Below, in pieces: positions 6,407 through 8,376 of a DNA stretch of 8,376 nucleotides. The notes under the pieces were generated by a model. That model saw only the letters and a program-made list of their open reading frames with translations, had not been told where the DNA came from and did not search any database. Position numbers and translations under genes: made by a program. This stretch comes from Aquificaceae bacterium. GTDB taxonomy: Bacteria; Aquificota; Aquificia; Aquificales; Aquificaceae. The stretch spans positions 1-8,376 of the forward strand of contig JANWVD010000026.1 of assembly GCA_025057715.1 (NCBI GenBank), written 5' to 3'. Within the stretch, counting starts at the first letter, position 1, and the number at the start of each line of letters is the position of its first letter.

Positions 6407-7018
6407 ATGGTCAAAAGGGTCTTTGAAAAGCCACTTAGCCTGATGGAAAGGGTCCTCTTTTTGGACTTTATGAAAGGTCTTTCAATCACGATAAGACAAG
6501 CCTTTAAAAGAACAATAACCACCCACTATCCATACGAGAAGCTAAAGCCGCCAAAGCGCTTTCGCGGGTTTTTTGGTCATAAGGTAATTAACGGCAAAGA
6601 GCCACAGCCGGCATTTACAGAGTGGGTAGAGCGATTCAAAATCGCCGTAGAGCCGGGTAAAAGCAGGTGCGTTGTGTGCCTGCTTTGCAAACGCGCTTGC
6701 CCAGTTCCTCAGCTCTTTGAGATAGAGGGCGAGAAGCTGCCCGATGGCAAAAGACGGGTTTCAATCTTTAACATGAACATGATGTTATGCACCTTTTGCG
6801 GCTTTTGCGTCGATGCATGCCCGGTGGATTGTCTATTTCAAAGCGATATTCACGAGACTGCGAGCTATAGCCGCAAAGATGCTGTCTTGGATTTATCTAC
6901 GCTCGAAAAAATTGGCAAAGATTGGCAAAATAGGCGCGAGGATGAACCAGATAGAATCTGGGCAGACGATAATGCGCGTATGCGCCTTTGGTATGAAAAC
7001 AGCCCTAAGCTAGGGTAA
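6407..7018 (+). CDS. nuoI: NADH-quinone oxidoreductase subunit I (NuoI), 2x[4Fe-4S] ferredoxin-like
   Basis: Peripheral-arm subunit (TYKY family) that carries clusters N6a and N6b and passes electrons toward NuoB; 203 residues, slightly longer than many bacterial homologues. The amphipathic N-terminal region (about 10-35) would lie on the membrane. YPYEKLKPPKRFRG (41-54) matches the family YPxE...PPxRFRG motif. Two CxxCxxCxxxCP motifs are intact: Cys88, 91, 94, 98 (CVVCLLCKRACP) and Cys128, 131, 134, 138 (CTFCGFCVDACP), each followed by Pro; Cys142 is extra. YSRKDAV (154-160) is family-typical. Unusual: about 20 residues (62-85) are inserted between RFRG and the first motif, and the first motif continues CPVPQLFEIE instead of the common CPxxAIxIE. 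The start is ATG with GAGGT six bases away. It shares its reading frame with nuoJ, separated by its single TAA stop at 7016-7018. Confidence 0.95.
   Translation: MVKRVFEKPLSLMERVLFLDFMKGLSITIRQAFKRTITTHYPYEKLKPPKRFRGFFGHKVINGKEPQPAFTEWVERFKIAVEPGKSRCVVCLLCKRACPVPQLFEIEGEKLPDGKRRVSIFNMNMMLCTFCGFCVDACPVDCLFQSDIHETASYSRKDAVLDLSTLEKIGKDWQNRREDEPDRIWADDNARMRLWYENSPKLG
7003..7015 (+). promoter_or_regulatory. Small inverted repeat over the nuoJ ribosome binding region
   Basis: CCCTA-AGC-TAGGG can form a five-pair stem with a three-base loop immediately before the nuoI stop. AGGG (7012-7015), the only Shine-Dalgarno-like sequence before nuoJ, lies in its 3' arm and is 12 bases from the ATG, a weak and distant site. 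Ribosomes finishing nuoI would open the hairpin, so coupling is plausible. A chance occurrence is also possible. Confidence 0.3.
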
Positions 7019-7027
7019 AATTTACAG

Positions 7028-7555
7028 ATGCTAAGCTGGATTGCCTTTTCCGCATTTTCTGCAATTGCGATATCTTTCTCCTTAGGCGTTGTGTTTGCTT
7101 CAAATCCAATCTATGTGATTTTGTGCCTTCTTTCGGTCTTGGTTGCTATCGCTGGCATATTCTTTGTCGCAGGTGCAGAGATAGTAGGTGCTATTCAGCT
7201 TTTAATCTACGCAGTAGCAGTAACGGTCTTTTATGTTTTCGTTCTTACCGCAGTCCCTTGGGAAAAGGCTCTAAAAAAAGATTCTCACTACAGAGTTGAG
7301 GGCGTGCTAAGCTTTCCTTTGCTAATTGCCCTCTACGGGCAGATGATTTTTACATTCTTGCTTGGCATTAGCGCATCGCCGAAAGGCGAGTTTAAGAGAT
7401 TAATTTCCTCTTTTGGAAGCACTGAGGTAGTAGGCGGAATTCTCTTTAGCAAGTATATCTTGGCCTTTGAGTTAGTTTCGCTCGTTTTGCTCGTCGGCAT
7501 GATTGGTGCAATCTTAATAGGCAGGAAAGAATCACAAACCTATGATTCCCCTTAG
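7028..7555 (+). CDS. nuoJ: NADH-quinone oxidoreductase subunit J (NuoJ)
   Basis: Membrane subunit of complex I (ND6 family) between NuoA/NuoH and NuoK; 175 residues with about five membrane helices, typical length. Helix 2-3 carries VAGAEIVGAIQLLIYAVAVTVFYVFVL (two adjoining parts, 47-73), equivalent to the family pattern AEFxxxxQxxVYxGAxxVLxxFV. The glycine of the YxGA pi-bulge motif in helix 3 is Val63 here. The C-terminal part, GGILFSKYILAFELVSLVLL (136-155) followed by GMIGAILIG, matches the family ending. The start is the first ATG after the nuoI stop, and no other in-frame start is available between them. The Shine-Dalgarno site is weak, so translation may depend on coupling to nuoI. 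Its last 14 bases overlap the start of nuoK. Confidence 0.92.
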   Translation: MLSWIAFSAFSAIAISFSLGVVFASNPIYVILCLLSVLVAIAGIFFVAGAEIVGAIQLLIYAVAVTVFYVFVLTAVPWEKALKKDSHYRVEGVLSFPLLIALYGQMIFTFLLGISASPKGEFKRLISSFGSTEVVGGILFSKYILAFELVSLVLLVGMIGAILIGRKESQTYDSP

Positions 7556-7844
7556 CGCTTATCTTATTTTGAGCTTTATCTTGCTGGGTCTTGGCATCTT
7601 TGGGATGATAATTAGAAGAAACCTAATCACTGTCCTTATGAGCATGGAGCTATCTCTAAATGCAGTCAATGTCATGCTTGTGGGCGTTGATTCTCACATT
7701 CACTTAGTTGACGGTCAGGTATTTTCGCTCTTTGTAATAGCCATTGCCGCTGCGGAAGCTGCCGTCGGTCTTGGCATAGTGGTCTCTATTTTCCGTCTAA
7801 GGCGCGTAGATTCAACAGACGAACTAACTGACATGCGTGGGTGA
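7542..7844 (+). CDS. nuoK: NADH-quinone oxidoreductase subunit K (NuoK)
   Basis: Small membrane subunit (ND4L family) of complex I, part of the E-channel linking the quinone site to the antiporter-like subunits; 100 residues with three membrane helices, the standard length. RRNLITVLMSMELSLNAVNV contains Glu36, and AIAAAEAAVGLGIVV contains Glu72. Both fall at the same numbers as the essential glutamates of E. coli NuoK, which supports the ATG at 7542 as the start. Before nuoJ ends, 14 bases overlap in another frame, so translation is probably coupled. A weak AGGAAAGA at 7523-7530 precedes it. The stop is one base away from the ATG of the next nuoL. Nothing is unusual in this gene, which is the most conventional in the window. 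Confidence 0.96.
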   Translation: MIPLSAYLILSFILLGLGIFGMIIRRNLITVLMSMELSLNAVNVMLVGVDSHIHLVDGQVFSLFVIAIAAAEAAVGLGIVVSIFRLRRVDSTDELTDMRG

Positions 7845-7845
7845 G

Positions 7846-8376
7846 ATGTTTATATTGCTCTATCCACTCATTGCTTTTTTGATAATCTCAGCCTTTGGCT
7901 CTAAAGTAAAAGACTTTTATTCCTGGCTCATCACCCTTCTTAGCGCCCTCTTTTCCTCAATCTTTTCTGCCATCGCCCTTTGGAGAGTTTTGAAAGATGG
8001 TCCATATAGCGTTGAGCTTTATAGCTTTCTGCCCCTTGGCGAGTATTCACTCTCTTTTGGTCTTTACTTTGACCATCTTTCTGCAAGCATGGCTTTTGTT
8101 GTGAGCGTAGTTGCAACTCTTATCTTTGCCTATTCACTTGGCTATATGCATCACGAAGAAAACACCTATCGCTTCTATGCGTTTTTGTCTCTGTTTTTGT
8201 TTGCAATGATGCTCATAGTTTTATCAGACAACCTTCTTGGCATCTTCTTTGGCTGGGAAGGTGTAGGTCTTGCATCTTACTCTCTTATTGGCTACTACTA
8301 CAAAACCTCAAAAGCATCAAAGGCATCCTTTGAAGCCTTTATCCTCAATAGAGTCGGCGATTGGTTGTTTCTATTT
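7846..8376 (+). CDS. nuoL: NuoL N-terminal fragment (second nuoL, 3' end outside window)
   Basis: Frame open from ATG at 7846 through the right edge, giving 177 residues of an antiporter-like subunit whose full length is usually about 600-650. NuoL signatures are clear: FGLYFDHLSASMAFVVSVVA (71-90), NTYRFYAFLSLFLFAMMLIV (106-125), SDNLLGIFFGWEGVGLASYS (127-146) with channel residue Glu138, and SKASKASFEAFILNRVGDW (155-173) with Asp172. GWEGVGL plus NRVGD separates NuoL from NuoM and NuoN. Five or so hydrophobic helices are visible so far. It follows nuoK by one base, the standard K-L order; the Shine-Dalgarno site is poor (GTGGGTGAG runs right up to the ATG), suggesting coupling to nuoK. It is the second nuoL in the window. 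The protein is cut by the window edge; there is no sign of a frameshift. Confidence 0.95.
   Translation, partial: MFILLYPLIAFLIISAFGSKVKDFYSWLITLLSALFSSIFSAIALWRVLKDGPYSVELYSFLPLGEYSLSFGLYFDHLSASMAFVVSVVATLIFAYSLGYMHHEENTYRFYAFLSLFLFAMMLIVLSDNLLGIFFGWEGVGLASYSLIGYYYKTSKASKASFEAFILNRVGDWLFLF

Noticed and set aside
6813..7013. 66-residue plus-strand frame inside nuoI
   Set aside because: Overlaps the second iron-sulfur motif and the family C terminus of NuoI in another frame; no independent support.
859..7375. 18-base direct repeat ttgcttggcattagcgca at 859-876 (nuoM) and 7358-7375 (nuoJ)
   Set aside because: Both copies encode Leu-Leu-Gly-Ile-Ser-Ala in hydrophobic helices with the same favoured codons. 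There is no flanking similarity, so chance is the simplest reading.
863..8246. Repeated octamer CTTGGCAT, about seven plus-strand copies (near 863, 3522, 4465, 7361, 7588, 7778, 8238)
   Set aside because: Looked like a possible uptake or binding motif, but every copy is in frame as Leu-Gly-Ile and none was seen on the minus strand. Preferred codons in membrane helices explain it.
1..8376. Possibility that the block encodes a group 4 NiFe hydrogenase or an Mrp antiporter
   Set aside because: NuoA, NuoJ, NuoK and NuoI are all present, the NuoD part has no CxxC pairs for a NiFe centre, and its quinone His-Tyr pair is intact. This is complex I.
1..8376. The two nuoL pieces being the ends of one gene on a circular contig
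   Set aside because: The pieces total about 289 residues, far short of a NuoL of about 600-650, so the window ends cannot simply be joined. They are treated as two genes, pending flanking sequence.

Overview
The window is one uninterrupted stretch of plus-strand genes for the membrane arm and connecting (quinone) module of a bacterial complex I (NDH-1, nuo). Order: 3' end of nuoL, nuoM, nuoN, nuoA, fused nuoCD, nuoH, nuoI, nuoJ, nuoK, 5' end of a second nuoL. Genes overlap or are separated by 0 to 15 bases. I see no room for a promoter or terminator inside the block, so it reads as the middle of a long polycistronic operon whose two ends lie outside the window.

Layout. Positions 1-3260 hold the three antiporter-like proton-channel subunits L, M and N, in the usual L-M-N order that normally closes a nuo operon. 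At 3265 the usual operon start (nuoA) follows directly, and then CD-H-I-J-K and a new nuoL. The natural reading is two nuo modules placed head to tail, or one operon in which L-M-N has been moved or duplicated in front of nuoA. nuoB, normally between nuoA and nuoC, is absent: nuoCD begins on the base after the nuoA stop codon. nuoE, nuoF and nuoG (the NADH-oxidising module), often found between nuoD and nuoH, are also absent.

How the genes work together. NuoCD and NuoI form part of the peripheral arm that passes electrons through 4Fe-4S clusters to quinone. NuoH with NuoCD (and the missing NuoB) forms the quinone chamber. NuoA, J and K link it to the antiporter-like pumps NuoN, NuoM and NuoL. 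Most catalytic residues are present: NuoCD His209 and Tyr258, eight cluster cysteines in NuoI, Glu36 and Glu72 in NuoK, and the channel Glu and Lys residues in NuoN. Several normally conserved positions have drifted: the terminal channel Glu of NuoM is Lys, and there are changes in NuoH, NuoJ, NuoA and the NuoD C terminus. This fits a divergent or paralogous complex I.

Organism. This is a bacterium using the standard code, with moderate GC (low to mid 40s percent by eye) and clear Shine-Dalgarno sites. Fused NuoCD and duplicated nuo clusters recall Aquificota and some other thermophilic or anaerobic lineages, but this rests on memory of gene architecture and the phylum is not settled. No RNA gene, mobile element, CRISPR array or non-coding stretch of any length is present.
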